64,000 nucleotides of DNA from Symmachiella dynata (GCF_007747995.1 NZ_CP036276.1:750001-814000), one strand, 5' to 3'; positions 1 through 9,404 are shown, counted from the stretch's first letter. The notes: a model not told the origin generated them from the sequence alone. Numbers and translations: made by a program.

Positions 1-153
1 GAGGTGCGGACTCCCATTGAGGACGAATCTGATCCCGAAACCGAAGCAAACTTCGTTGAAAATATCCCCCCGAAATACAATTCCCAATCGGAATTAACGG
101 CTGTTGTAGAAGCCGGGGATAATACGTTTGACTTTAATTTGGAATCCCAATGA
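1..153 (+). CDS. C-terminal end of a probable exported carboxypeptidase-regulatory-like protein (partial)
   Basis: The window opens inside this gene: 50 codons are open in frame from base 1 to the TGA at 151-153. The visible tail is acidic at first (EDESDPETEANF) and then reads IPPKYNSQSELTAVVEAG, followed by a short beta-like end. A P-x-KYNS stretch followed by alternating hydrophobic residues is what I know from the end of the small Ig-fold, carboxypeptidase-regulatory-like proteins of Planctomycetes, which usually sit next to DUF1559 prepilin-like genes. The N-terminus, including any signal peptide or lipobox, lies outside the window. The family is inferred from the tail only. Confidence 0.6.
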   Translation, partial: EVRTPIEDESDPETEANFVENIPPKYNSQSELTAVVEAGDNTFDFNLESQ

Positions 154-231
154 CAATCCTTGGATTGTCCTGTCTGAAGTTGCACTCGTTGCTCGTATGG
201 TGCTGCACTGAATTACTAGAGGAACGAATTC

Positions 232-1323
232 GTGAAAGAAACTGTCACGATTAGGACCGTCGCGGAAGCAGCGAATTGTGCCGTCAGTACTGTCAGCCGT
301 GCCTTGCGCGATGACCCAGCGATTAGCGAAGCGTCCAAACAACGCATTCGTGAAGCGGCCGAAGCGCTGAATTACCGTCGTTTGCGGCGCCCCAGCGTTA
401 AAGATTCGACCAATGGCAATGGCCATAGCCGCAACACGTTAGCCGACAAACGGCTCATCGTTGTTACCATGGGCTTGGACAGATCGCTGACGTCACTACC
501 AGTTGTGAACGCCACTCTGTGCGGCCTGGAAGATGCGCTGTCCGGTTTTGGCCTGCGACTGCAAATGACGCATGTCCCCGACCTGGAAGAAATCCCCGAC
601 CATTTAGATTCCAACGAACTCGATGGAGTTTTTCTCATCGGTCCGTTGCAAGGTCGCATGTTGGCCGATTCCAATTGTCGGTTATTGCGAGAATTTCGGG
701 AATTGCCCACCGTCTGGTTGCACGGACGCCCCGATGGATGTGACTGGGGTGACAGCGTTGGTGCTGACGACGTGTTGGTCGGAAAAATGGCTGCGGATTT
801 CCTGGCCGATCATGGCCATCAATGTGTGGCCTTTGTGAGTCCCAAGCCGTACCAATTGCTGATGCTCAACCGGGAAACCGGATTTCTTGCGCAGGCTCAT
901 CGCCGCGGCTTACATGTCCAACGGTTTGTGGAACCGCCCACCGGCGGCTGGACGATGCCGATCAAACCGCCGCTCACGATCGAAACCGTGCAACACTTGG
1001 TCGATGCAGTGCTCGCTACCAATCCGCGGCCCACAGCCGTGTTCGCAGCCTGCGATGGTGTCGCCACAGGAATCTACGGTGCCCTCACAGCACGCGGCAT
1101 TCAAGTCGGCAGTGAGATGAGCATCATCGCCGGCAACAACGATTGGGCGTTGATTTCGGGACTCCATCCAGCACTCACTACGTTCGATATTCAGGCGCAC
1201 GAAATCGGACAATTGGCTGTACGGCAAATGGAATCGCTGCTGCGTACGAAAGAGCAACTGCCCAATGCCTGTCTTTCCATCGAGCCGCGCTTCGTGCGGG
1301 GCGAGTCGGTCGGTCATCTTTGA
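232..1323 (+). CDS. LacI/GalR-family transcriptional regulator
   Basis: This is a 363-residue sugar-responsive DNA-binding regulator. Residues 5-50 form the LacI headpiece: TIRTVAEAANCAVSTVSRAL is the helix-turn-helix, followed by a hinge-type helix ending EAAEALNYRR. The remainder matches the periplasmic-binding-protein-like effector domain, with the usual C-terminal segments AVFAACDGVATGIYGAL and GNNDWALISGLHPALTTFDI. The start is GTG, with AGAGGA eight bases upstream. A ROK sugar kinase follows 119 bp downstream on the same strand, so control of a carbohydrate-use gene is a reasonable inference. The effector is unknown. Length is normal for the family and no defect is visible. Confidence 0.93.
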   Translation: MKETVTIRTVAEAANCAVSTVSRALRDDPAISEASKQRIREAAEALNYRRLRRPSVKDSTNGNGHSRNTLADKRLIVVTMGLDRSLTSLPVVNATLCGLEDALSGFGLRLQMTHVPDLEEIPDHLDSNELDGVFLIGPLQGRMLADSNCRLLREFRELPTVWLHGRPDGCDWGDSVGADDVLVGKMAADFLADHGHQCVAFVSPKPYQLLMLNRETGFLAQAHRRGLHVQRFVEPPTGGWTMPIKPPLTIETVQHLVDAVLATNPRPTAVFAACDGVATGIYGALTARGIQVGSEMSIIAGNNDWALISGLHPALTTFDIQAHEIGQLAVRQMESLLRTKEQLPNACLSIEPRFVRGESVGHL

Positions 1324-1442
1324 AAGCTCCCACGCATGCGGGGATCTTCGCTGACGTTCGACTTCGTCACCGTGGTGATTGGGCAAAAAGAATGGGCTGC
1401 GGTACTTGACGCGAACGTTCCCATTCGCCCAAACTAAAGACC

Positions 1443-2339
1443 ATGAACGAACTCGTAGGTGGAATTGAAGCTGGTGGAACAAAGTTTGTGTGCGCCATCG
1501 GGACCGGACCCGATGATGTCCGTGCCATCGAACGTTTTCCGACGACCAGTCCCGAAGAGACGCTGCAAAGAACGATTCAGTTCTTCAAAGACCAGTCCAC
1601 GGAATTGGGCCCGGTCGCTGCGATCGGCGTCGGCTCGTTTGGACCGGTCGATCCTCACTTAAACTCCTCGACATTCGGCTACGTCACATCCACGCCTAAG
1701 CCGGGTTGGAAAGACACCGACGTCGTTGGCCCGCTGTGTAATGCGCTGGGGGTCCCGGTTGCCTTCGATACCGATGTGAACGCGGCCGCTCTCGGCGAAT
1801 GGCGGTGGGGAGCGGCAAAAAAACTGGATTGTTTCATTTACTTAACCATCGGAACGGGCATCGGTGGCGGCGGGATGATCAACGGCCATTTGATGCACGG
1901 TCTGATCCATCCGGAAATGGGACACGTCCGCATCCCGCATGACCTCAGCCGCGACCCGTACCCCGGCCACTGCCCATTCCACGGTGATTGCTTGGAAGGC
2001 CTAGCAGCCGGCCCGGCGATCGGCGAGCGTTGGGGACAGCCTGCCGAAGAGTTTCCCGATGACCATCCCGCCTGGGAGCTCGAAGCGGAATACTTAGCGT
2101 TGGCACTGGTGAACTTCCTCTGCACCGTGTCGCCTCAACGAATCATCATCGGCGGCGGCGTCATGCGACCGCATCTATTTGAGCCGGTTCGCAAGAAAGT
2201 GCAGGAACTTCTCGCCGGTTACGTGGACTCGACCTCCATCACTGATGAGATCGACACGTTCATCGTCCCGCCCGGCCTCGGCAGCCAAGCCGGCGTGCTC
2301 GGCGCAATCGCCCTGGGGCAACGTCTCTGTAATTCATGA
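1443..2339 (+). CDS. ROK-family sugar kinase, fructokinase-like
   Basis: This 298-residue ATP-dependent sugar kinase belongs to the ROK/ASKHA fold. The phosphate-1 motif [15 protein letters not shown] lies at residues 5-19. The central glycine-rich segment [19 protein letters not shown] and the ROK zinc-binding region ([12 protein letters not shown], then [12 protein letters not shown]) are present. The CPFHGDC form and the EAGGTKF start are closest to bacterial fructokinases of the Mak/YdhR type, so phosphorylation of fructose or a related hexose in the cytoplasm is the likely reaction. ATG start; only a weak Shine-Dalgarno is visible. It probably forms a unit with the upstream LacI regulator. 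Substrate could also be mannose or glucose. Confidence 0.9.
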   Translation: MNELVGGIEAGGTKFVCAIGTGPDDVRAIERFPTTSPEETLQRTIQFFKDQSTELGPVAAIGVGSFGPVDPHLNSSTFGYVTSTPKPGWKDTDVVGPLCNALGVPVAFDTDVNAAALGEWRWGAAKKLDCFIYLTIGTGIGGGGMINGHLMHGLIHPEMGHVRIPHDLSRDPYPGHCPFHGDCLEGLAAGPAIGERWGQPAEEFPDDHPAWELEAEYLALALVNFLCTVSPQRIIIGGGVMRPHLFEPVRKKVQELLAGYVDSTSITDEIDTFIVPPGLGSQAGVLGAIALGQRLCNS

Positions 2340-2482
2340 TGAATTACGGTCAACGCAGCGAAGCGGGGATCGATTCCCGGTAGGGAGAATGGCGTTTGTG
2401 TTTCTGTAGCGCGAACTAACCTCTCATCCATCCCCATGTCATGCTGTGGAAGACGAAACAGCAGGACGCAGACGTTGTGGAT

Positions 2483-2893
2483 TCAAGCGGGTGCCCATGC
2501 CGCGAACGCATACACGATGGTGAGGTAAAGAAACGCCACCGTCAGACCCTGATAGCCAATCTTCAGAAACGTCGTGCTGAGGTACGACGTGGCATCGAAG
2601 ACAAAAAACTGCACGCCCAACCTCGCTCCCCAGAACATGGCGATGAACAGACAAACGCCTCGCGCCAGCGGTGTACCGCTGGCCAGTCCGCCCGCACAGA
2701 ACAACGACAGCAACCCAAACCCGACAATCACCAGAACAATAAACGCACCATGCACCCACACCAATTGCCGCGACAGGCCGTCGAGTTTGGCCAGCGAGGA
2801 TTTCCAATCCAAGACTTGCGGCACGAGCGCACTGGCAATCAGAATTCCAAAGTGCAAGATTCCGCCGCAAAAAATGAGTCGTTCCAGGTTCAT
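2483..2893 (-). CDS. Small four-span membrane protein of unknown function
   Basis: This is a 136-residue, strongly hydrophobic protein. Four membrane segments can be read: about residues 8-26, 45-68, 78-98 and 108-131. It has no enzymatic motif that I recognise. It starts three bases after the stop codon of the acyltransferase-like gene upstream on the same strand, so the two are almost certainly co-transcribed and translationally linked, and it may assist that enzyme in the membrane. ATG start. The opposite strand is also open here, but that frame gives a low-complexity polar protein and is read as a shadow. Confidence 0.75.
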   Translation of the reverse strand: MNLERLIFCGGILHFGILIASALVPQVLDWKSSLAKLDGLSRQLVWVHGAFIVLVIVGFGLLSLFCAGGLASGTPLARGVCLFIAMFWGARLGVQFFVFDATSYLSTTFLKIGYQGLTVAFLYLTIVYAFAAWAPA

Positions 2894-2896
2894 TGC

Positions 2897-3799
2897 CTAA
2901 CTCCAGTCCAAGCGGAGAATGGTGAGCATCGGTACGATAACGCGCTCTACAAATGGCGGATGGAATAACAAACCGACCGGTGCCAAAATCAGTACCGCAC
3001 AATAAATTCGGCCGACCACGCCGTGCCGCAGCCCCAGACGTTTTCCCAGAGGGCTACGCTCAAACATCACCCCCGCGCCTTGAATCACGAAATACAAAGT
3101 CGGCAGGCCATACCCCGCCCGCGCGGGAAGGGAGATCACCAGATCATGGATCACGCCCGATACAACAAACACCGCCATGGTGGCGACAGCGATTCCCCAG
3201 CGGCCCACGCACGTTCGAAAGACATACGTATGCGCCAGATCTCGAAAGGCGAGGTTCCAGCGTTTGCCCCAGAAATCGTTAAGACATGTCGCCAGCAGCG
3301 GGGCGTCCATTAATGGGCGTGCGTCGACTCCCGCTTGTCTCCAAGCGGTCGAAAACAGATGAAATGTTCCGAAATGCAAAGCCAGCGTAATGCCCACCAT
3401 TCCCGTCCAACCGGCCACCCACATCTGCCGATTCACAAGCGCAACCGCAATTCCGATCAACACACATCCAATAACCATTTTTGCGACGGCAGCGCGCCAT
3501 TCCCACGGGTGAGGTGGTGCAAAGCTTGGGCTTGTACTTAGAAATGACTTCGCATCCATTCCCGGCCACGCGACCAGATAACCGATGGATCTCCGGACTG
3601 TGCAGAAATGGTTTTCAACGTATTCGGAGTAGCTCAGCCATTTGAGTCCCGCATAGATTGAAAACGCGAGCGCCCACATGCACAGCCAAGCCGCGCTGTT
3701 ACGCGTCGACCACACAGCAACGACCGGCAAAACAAACAGTGGCAGCCATGCGGCAAGTTTTGCGTGGTGATTGGATCTCAAATTGGTGACGGATGCCAT
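2897..3799 (-). CDS. MBOAT / wax-synthase-like membrane O-acyltransferase
   Basis: This integral membrane protein (300 residues from the preferred start) has about eight hydrophobic segments. The segment FWGKRWNLAFRDLAHTYVFR followed by VVSGVIHDLVISLPARAGYG matches the wax-synthase/MBOAT core: a Trp-rich FW-x-RWN motif and, downstream, the putative catalytic histidine within SG-x-xHD. Such enzymes move an acyl group from acyl-CoA to an alcohol or a cell-envelope acceptor. The frame is open to a GTG at 3829, but the ATG at 3799 has GGGGA seven bases upstream and gives a cleaner N-terminus, so 3799 is chosen. It leads a two-gene operon with the small membrane protein at 2483-2893. The acceptor is unknown. 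Confidence 0.8.
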   Translation of the reverse strand: MASVTNLRSNHHAKLAAWLPLFVLPVVAVWSTRNSAAWLCMWALAFSIYAGLKWLSYSEYVENHFCTVRRSIGYLVAWPGMDAKSFLSTSPSFAPPHPWEWRAAVAKMVIGCVLIGIAVALVNRQMWVAGWTGMVGITLALHFGTFHLFSTAWRQAGVDARPLMDAPLLATCLNDFWGKRWNLAFRDLAHTYVFRTCVGRWGIAVATMAVFVVSGVIHDLVISLPARAGYGLPTLYFVIQGAGVMFERSPLGKRLGLRHGVVGRIYCAVLILAPVGLLFHPPFVERVIVPMLTILRLDWS

Positions 3800-4201
3800 T
3801 CGAATTCCCCAGTGAAAAAAGACAACCACTGGGAGAGAAACCGCAACGCGATTCTAAGATTAACGCGAAACCGTCCAACTCCTTACTGATGCTCACCTTC
3901 CAATCCGCCGGGGTTGTCTGTGGCTTGCATCGAAGCCCGATTGCCGGGTTGGCACACGTCTTGACAGTCTTGCCAAGGCTGTATTACACGATTCCCGTTG
4001 CTCACCTGCTGCTGCGTCGCTCCGCATCTCATTTGTTCCCATCCGCGTACGCCGCACGGATTTGGTCAACCAACGCGTGAATCTAGTCCGATACTACCGA
4101 TTGTAACGGCTGCTTCGATTCCGGGCGGCTGGATGCGCTGAGCTTGGGAATTGTTATCTCCTAACCGTACCGTTCGCTTTTCTGAGAGAAGTTGAGTCAT
4201 C
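3800..4201. other. Divergent gene-free stretch between acyltransferase and MotA/TolQ operon
   Basis: About 400 bp separate the divergently transcribed acyltransferase and stator genes, so promoters for both should lie here. I see no convincing gene: the open frame across 3793-4080 overlaps the acyltransferase start and has no ribosome-binding site or recognisable sequence. GAGAAG just upstream of 4202 is the Shine-Dalgarno of the MotA/TolQ gene. I could not pick a confident -35/-10 pair. Confidence 0.5.
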
Positions 4202-5671
4202 ATGGCGACGCAAACATCGACCGGGAATAATCTCGACAACCTCACGCTCAAAAACCGAGGTTGGCTGGATACGATTTTCATGTCCCCCGTGCTCTGGGGA
4301 GCAGCGCTGACCGCCGGATTCTATGCGGTGTTGCCTTATCTACCCGTACAACAGGCGCTCGCCCGACGGTATTGCACGGGACATATTTTGTCCTATACAG
4401 AAACGACGTTGTTCTTTTTGGGCATCGCGATTTTGGCGATGAAAGCCCTTTCGCTCAGCACGCAACGACGGGCTTTGAAATTACAACAACTCTATGAGTT
4501 GCCGGGTGAAACCGACGACGCTGTTCAAAATGCCACGCGGATGATGGTCGTGGTTTGCGAACTCCCCCGGCGGATTCAACGTACATTTTTGGTACGCCGC
4601 ATCGCCGAAGTCTGCCAAAACGTGCGGGGGTTGCGCTCGACAAAAAACTTGTACGAACATCAACAGTATCTTTCGGACATCGGGTCGGAACGCTTACACG
4701 AAAGCTACAGCCTGATCCGCACCATCACTTGGGCGATTCCCATTTTGGGATTTCTGGGTACGGTGATGGGGATCACGATCGCGATTGCCAATGTCAAACC
4801 GGAGCAACTCACCTCCTCGATGGACAAAGTCACCGGCGGTTTGGGAATTGCTTTCGATACCACCACACTCGGTTTGGGGCTGACGTTAGTGCTTGTGTTC
4901 TTGACCTTTTGGGTTGAGAAATCAGAACAGAACATTTTGCACGAAGTCGACGAACTCGCTTTCAATCACATTAGCAGTTGGTTCCCGGAGCCGGATACGA
5001 CCAGTCCGTTGCTGCAAGCCGAACAACAGGCAGCTGCACAGTTGCTGACCCAAACAGAAGCAATCGTCGCCCAGCACGCGGACGCATGGCAAACGAATCT
5101 CGGGCAATTGCGTGAGCGGTGGTCGGAGACTATGGAGAAACAACAATCCTCCCTAGCCGCCTCGCTGCACGCCGGGACGGAGTCGACGTTGGCTGACCAT
5201 GCCCGGCAATTGGCAACGGCTCGCGAAGAACTGCTCAGCGGGTACCAAGGGGTCTCGCAGCAGATTGCGAGCATGATGGATGCCCAGCGCGAAGCGATGA
5301 CGGAACAACAACAAGCCGCGCAGGAATCGATGGATGAGCAACGACAAGTCTTGTTCAATCAAATTGCCACTGTGCGAGATGATCTCAAGGTGCAAACCGA
5401 ACAGATCACCACTTCGATTTCTTCGACTGCTGAACACTGGAATTCAGAACTGAGCACCGCTTCGCAAGCGATGACGGCCCAGGTCGGACAATTGCAGCAT
5501 CAAGGGGAGTTGTTGTCCCGCATCGTCGAACAGGAAGAAAACCTGGTGCGTCTGCAGGGAACGTTGGCCGAAAATCTCAGCGCCATTCGTTCCGTCGAAG
5601 CGTTCGACGAAACGCTGCACAACCTCAGTGCTGCGGTGCACTTGTTAACGGTCCGCAGCAAAGCGGCGTAG
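4202..5671 (+). CDS. MotA/TolQ/ExbB-type proton channel protein with long coiled-coil tail
   Basis: This 489-residue inner-membrane protein has two hydrophobic segments near the N-terminus (about 29-47 and 63-85), a cytoplasmic linker, and a MotA/TolQ/ExbB core at about 170-245: WAIPILGFLGTVMGITIAIA followed by LGIAFDTTTLGLGLTLVLVF. The GTVxG and AFDTT-x-LGL motifs are the family hallmarks of the pore helices that energise ExbD/TolR/MotB partners with the proton motive force. Residues from about 270 to 480 are polar, rich in Gln/Glu/Ala, and predicted coiled coil, much longer than in TolQ or ExbB. GAGAAG precedes the ATG. It is the first gene of an operon with two single-span coiled-coil proteins (5785-8238, 8235-9404), which are candidate B-type stator subunits. 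Confidence 0.88.
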   Translation: MATQTSTGNNLDNLTLKNRGWLDTIFMSPVLWGAALTAGFYAVLPYLPVQQALARRYCTGHILSYTETTLFFLGIAILAMKALSLSTQRRALKLQQLYELPGETDDAVQNATRMMVVVCELPRRIQRTFLVRRIAEVCQNVRGLRSTKNLYEHQQYLSDIGSERLHESYSLIRTITWAIPILGFLGTVMGITIAIANVKPEQLTSSMDKVTGGLGIAFDTTTLGLGLTLVLVFLTFWVEKSEQNILHEVDELAFNHISSWFPEPDTTSPLLQAEQQAAAQLLTQTEAIVAQHADAWQTNLGQLRERWSETMEKQQSSLAASLHAGTESTLADHARQLATAREELLSGYQGVSQQIASMMDAQREAMTEQQQAAQESMDEQRQVLFNQIATVRDDLKVQTEQITTSISSTAEHWNSELSTASQAMTAQVGQLQHQGELLSRIVEQEENLVRLQGTLAENLSAIRSVEAFDETLHNLSAAVHLLTVRSKAA

Positions 5672-5784
5672 TGTTTCGAGTCTTGAAGTCGCGAATTGTC
5701 CCCAGCAGGTTGTCTCAGACTTTCAACATCGCTCACACAGCTTGCCTGCCAGAGTGATGTCCTCCCTCCATAGCGGAAACCGGA

Positions 5785-8238
5785 ATGAGCCGCCGTTCAT
5801 CACGCTCTAATTTGACCGTCTCGCTCTTTCCGTTTCTGGCGGTTTTAGTGTGCGCGATGGGAGCGCTGATCTTCCTGCTCATCGTCACCACGCAAATGAT
5901 CGGTGACGAGTCGGCGCAGAAGAAGAAAGTTGTGGAGGTCAAAGCCCCGGAGCCCACCCCCGCACCCAATCCGTTTATCGAGGTCGCTCCGTATGAATCA
6001 CCGGATCGCGAGACGCTCGACGCCGCGCCGGAGTTTGTTGTGGTCCTGCCCAAAGTCGAACCGCCGCCGGAACCCAAACCGATCCCGCCGCTCATCACCG
6101 TGCCGGATCCCAATATCAAACTCCGCCGCCAAATCGCGGATTTGAAAATTCAGCAACAGCGCCGTCGGCAACAACTGGCCGAACAGTCCGCGGAATTGTT
6201 AGAAGCTCAGCGCGCCTTGGATGCCGCGCGGCAGGATCTGAAGCAACAACAAGCAGCGCTGGACGAACTACAAGACGATCAAGCGAGCGTTGGCGAAAAG
6301 AGCCAGGAAATACAAGCGGAGCGGAAACGGCTGTTGTTGAAAATCCGCAAAACGGAAGAACAATTAGAGAAACTGGAAAACCGCCGCGCGACGATGCCCA
6401 GCAAATATGCGTTGATCCCCTACGATGGGCGTCAAGGAACGACACGGCGGCCTATTTTTGTCGAATGCACCAAAAAGGGTATGCGTTTTCTGCCGGAAAA
6501 CGTCTATCTCGGACCGTCGCAATTAGAAGGATTCACCGATGGCTACAACCCATTGCTAGCCGGGGTCCAGGCGCTCAACGATTATTGGACCCAGGTAGCT
6601 AAGACGCCGAACGCTCTGAACGCGGACAAACCGTATGTCATGTTGATCGTGCGACCCGAAGGCAGCGTCACCTATTATATGGCCCGCAAATTCCTCACCG
6701 AATGGCAAGAGCCCTACGGTTATGAATTGATTGAAGATGACTTTGCCTGGGAATTGCCGCCCGCTGATCCTCAAGCACAGCAAGTTTTGCGACAAGCCAT
6801 TGCGGAAGCACTCAAAAACCGTCGCGACGTGATTCGCAAATACGCGGTCCGCGGCAGCATGGATGCATTGTCCGAGTTTCCTAACGAGGAAGATATGGCC
6901 GACCCGGAACTGCCGTTCTCTCAAGGGACCTCCAACGCCTCACGCTTCGCGGCAAAAGCCCGTCGGCATCGTCGTCGCATTGCCGAACAGGGAAATGCTT
7001 CGGTCGGCCGAGGGTCAGCTGGTCGCGGGACTGAGGGGCGCGGACCAGGCGGAAGTCGCTTGCAGCCAACGCAACCGCAGCAGTCGACACGGAAATCGCA
7101 ATCATCATTGCCAGGGTGGGATGAGGTTCCGTCGCAGTACGGGCAAAACGGCTCGAAGAATCCGGGCGGGGGCTCGTCCCCAGCAACCCGTGCCCCGGTG
7201 GAAGATCCGACCGACGCCTTCCAACATGCCGGTGAAATTCCGCGACGCTTTCTCTCCCCGTCCGATGCACAGACCTTGGAACCGGGGTGGAGTCGGGGAG
7301 CGGCGAACGAAGACCAAGCGGCGAGCCTCGCTGGAATGGGAACTAAGGGGAGTAATCCACAGGCCTCCGGCAGGAACCAGCAATTCCCCGGCGGGAATCC
7401 ACAGTCCTCTGGGGGCAACCAACCACCCTCGGGTCGCGACAACGGCACCTCTTCGCTGTTCGATGATCTCGATCCCACGCAGGCGGGAACAGGCAATCCG
7501 CTGGAGCAGAAAGTAACCGGCAACAATAGCGGACAAACCGGCTCGGCCGAGCAGGGGGGGCAACCTGGAAGTCCGGCTCAAACCAGCACAGCGGCCAATG
7601 CGCGGGGACCGCAATCTCCTTCGAGCGATGGAAAACCGGGCCGCGGACAAGCTGGCCCTCAAGCACATCCCACCGGAAACGAATTGGCCAAAGCGCCCTA
7701 CGTCGGCCGCTCGACTGGGTCGCCGGGGCAGAATTCTGCACGGAATTCCGCACAGAATTCTCCGCAAACCGGCGGAACGTCGTCGCAGTCGGCTATTGGA
7801 GAGCAAGGCCAACCTGCTTTGCCGCAGTTAAATATTAACCAACAACGGCAAATGGATCGGATGCAAAAAAATCTATCCAAACGAGGCTGGGGTTTATCAC
7901 GCCGCGCGGGGATTGGTATCGAACGATCCGTCAACGTGGTGATTACGCCTGATCGTATCCAAGTCGGGAAGTTGGAGATGGCGATTGTTCTGGGGCATGG
8001 AGAAACAGAGCAACAAGTCGTGCGTGCGGTGATCGTGGACATTGATGAAAATGCCAAAACATGGGGCGATCCCCCTTCGGGATTTTATTGGGTCCCCTAT
8101 GTCAGGTTTCGCGTGTCGCCCAATGCGGTCCATATTTCCAAGCCGATCGAACAGGCGCTCCGCAAGGGAGGACTTTCGACCAAGACGACTTACGGAGAGG
8201 CCACCGTTGTGAGTCCGAAACAGGAGGTCTCCCGATGA
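5785..8238 (+). CDS. Single-span coiled-coil protein with low-complexity middle, putative stator partner
   Basis: This 817-residue protein is anchored by one N-terminal membrane helix at about 11-37 (LTVSLFPFLAVLVCAMGALI) after a basic MSRRSSRS start, the topology of ExbD/TolR/MotB. A proline-rich region follows, then a coiled coil at about 110-205, a globular region at about 210-370, a long Gly/Ser/Gln/Pro-rich low-complexity stretch at about 385-690, and a compact C-terminal domain of about 120 residues. Unlike ExbD/MotB, the membrane helix has no Asp. It lies 113 bp after the MotA/TolQ-like gene and overlaps the next gene by four bases (ATGA), so coupled synthesis is likely. No catalytic motif was recognised; function in a force-generating envelope machine is inferred from context. 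Confidence 0.78.
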   Translation: MSRRSSRSNLTVSLFPFLAVLVCAMGALIFLLIVTTQMIGDESAQKKKVVEVKAPEPTPAPNPFIEVAPYESPDRETLDAAPEFVVVLPKVEPPPEPKPIPPLITVPDPNIKLRRQIADLKIQQQRRRQQLAEQSAELLEAQRALDAARQDLKQQQAALDELQDDQASVGEKSQEIQAERKRLLLKIRKTEEQLEKLENRRATMPSKYALIPYDGRQGTTRRPIFVECTKKGMRFLPENVYLGPSQLEGFTDGYNPLLAGVQALNDYWTQVAKTPNALNADKPYVMLIVRPEGSVTYYMARKFLTEWQEPYGYELIEDDFAWELPPADPQAQQVLRQAIAEALKNRRDVIRKYAVRGSMDALSEFPNEEDMADPELPFSQGTSNASRFAAKARRHRRRIAEQGNASVGRGSAGRGTEGRGPGGSRLQPTQPQQSTRKSQSSLPGWDEVPSQYGQNGSKNPGGGSSPATRAPVEDPTDAFQHAGEIPRRFLSPSDAQTLEPGWSRGAANEDQAASLAGMGTKGSNPQASGRNQQFPGGNPQSSGGNQPPSGRDNGTSSLFDDLDPTQAGTGNPLEQKVTGNNSGQTGSAEQGGQPGSPAQTSTAANARGPQSPSSDGKPGRGQAGPQAHPTGNELAKAPYVGRSTGSPGQNSARNSAQNSPQTGGTSSQSAIGEQGQPALPQLNINQQRQMDRMQKNLSKRGWGLSRRAGIGIERSVNVVITPDRIQVGKLEMAIVLGHGETEQQVVRAVIVDIDENAKTWGDPPSGFYWVPYVRFRVSPNAVHISKPIEQALRKGGLSTKTTYGEATVVSPKQEVSR

Positions 8239-9404
8239 GTCGCCGTCGCAAAAAAAGTGATCTGGAATCGGGATCCGACTCGTTTCTGGATATCATTGCC
8301 AACATCGTTGGTATCTTGATTATCCTCATCGTGATCGCCGGGGTCCGCGTGAGCCAGATGCCGGCCACTCCGGAGACCGAAACGGCGGCGATCCCCGCCG
8401 ACCCCGTGCCCGCGACGATTGTCGTGGAACCGCCACCCAAGATCGAAGTGGCTTTGGGGGCTGCCACAGAATTGCCCAGCGAGGAACTGCTGCCGCCCGA
8501 GCCGCCACCCCTTGTTGTTAAAGTCGAACCCAAGCCCGAACCGGAGCCGGTCCAGCCGCCGCAACCTTCTCCACAATTGCTGGCCGACATCACGCAATTG
8601 CAGCGAGACATCGACAAACTCGATCGCGACGTCGCTGAGGTCACGCCGCAGCTGGCCAGTGCCATTGCCTCGCAAGACGAAATTGCGGAAGCGGCAAAAG
8701 CAGCGCGGCAAGAGTCGGAAGAGGTCCGCACTCAACTGGCTCGGTTGAAAGCAGAGCTGGATGCACACAAGCAGGACGTTGCGGACGACATGACGCATTT
8801 GGCGATCTTGGCCGACGAAATCAAAACCCGCGACACCCAACGGCCGCCAGTCAAAGAAATCATCCACAAGCTGACGCCGGTCAGCCAAATTGTCGAGGGA
8901 GAGGAGTATCACTTTCGTCTCGAAAACAATCGTATTTCCTACGTTCCGCTCAAACAGTTAATCGATAGTTTGAAAACCCATCTCGGACACCGCCGCGCCT
9001 TGCTCTCGCGGACACGCACGCATCAGGGGTTCATCGGACCCATTGAAGGATACCGCATGCGCTACCTCGTCGAACGCAAGCCGTTGTCCATGGTGGATGA
9101 GTTAAAGCACGGCCCGGGAATGTTCCGTGTGGCAGTGACGGCGTGGCAGATGCAAGTCACCTCGGAGGTGGAAGCAGAAACTGCCGAGGAAGCACTGCGC
9201 GTCGGGTCGCGGTTTGTGGAGGTCCTCAAAGCCGCCCCGCCTGAAACGACCCTCACCATGTGGGTCTACCCCGACAGCTTCGGGTTGTTTCGCGAATTAC
9301 AAACGGTTGTGCACGCCAACGGCTTCAACGTCGCCGCTCGCCCCTTGCCCGAGGGGATTCCTATCGCCGGTTCGCCCGACGGTAGCCGCTCCGCAGGGCA
9401 GTGA
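8235..9404 (+). CDS. Single-span coiled-coil protein, ExbD/MotB-like N-terminus
   Basis: This 389-residue protein begins at the ATG that overlaps the upstream TGA (ATGA), with AGGAGG directly upstream; the frame is open further 5' but that part is antisense-like extension. After a basic MSRRRKKS start comes a single membrane segment, SFLDIIANIVGILIILIVIA, in which Asp19 sits at the entry of the helix, like the essential Asp of ExbD/TolR/MotB. A proline-rich linker (about 45-110), a coiled coil (about 115-200) and a C-terminal globular domain of about 170 residues follow. I propose it is the proton-binding B-type subunit working with the channel protein at 4202. No peptidoglycan-binding OmpA motif is visible. 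Confidence 0.8.
   Translation: MSRRRKKSDLESGSDSFLDIIANIVGILIILIVIAGVRVSQMPATPETETAAIPADPVPATIVVEPPPKIEVALGAATELPSEELLPPEPPPLVVKVEPKPEPEPVQPPQPSPQLLADITQLQRDIDKLDRDVAEVTPQLASAIASQDEIAEAAKAARQESEEVRTQLARLKAELDAHKQDVADDMTHLAILADEIKTRDTQRPPVKEIIHKLTPVSQIVEGEEYHFRLENNRISYVPLKQLIDSLKTHLGHRRALLSRTRTHQGFIGPIEGYRMRYLVERKPLSMVDELKHGPGMFRVAVTAWQMQVTSEVEAETAEEALRVGSRFVEVLKAAPPETTLTMWVYPDSFGLFRELQTVVHANGFNVAARPLPEGIPIAGSPDGSRSAGQ

Noticed and set aside
7105-7812. Long minus-strand frame inside the low-complexity stator partner
   Set aside because: Composition mirrors the Gly/Ser/Gln-rich sense strand; no plausible start or family.
4202-9404. Zorya-type anti-phage system
   Set aside because: The MotA-like gene with a long tail is suggestive, but the partner lacks an OmpA-type domain and there is no ZorC/ZorD/ZorE-like gene downstream.
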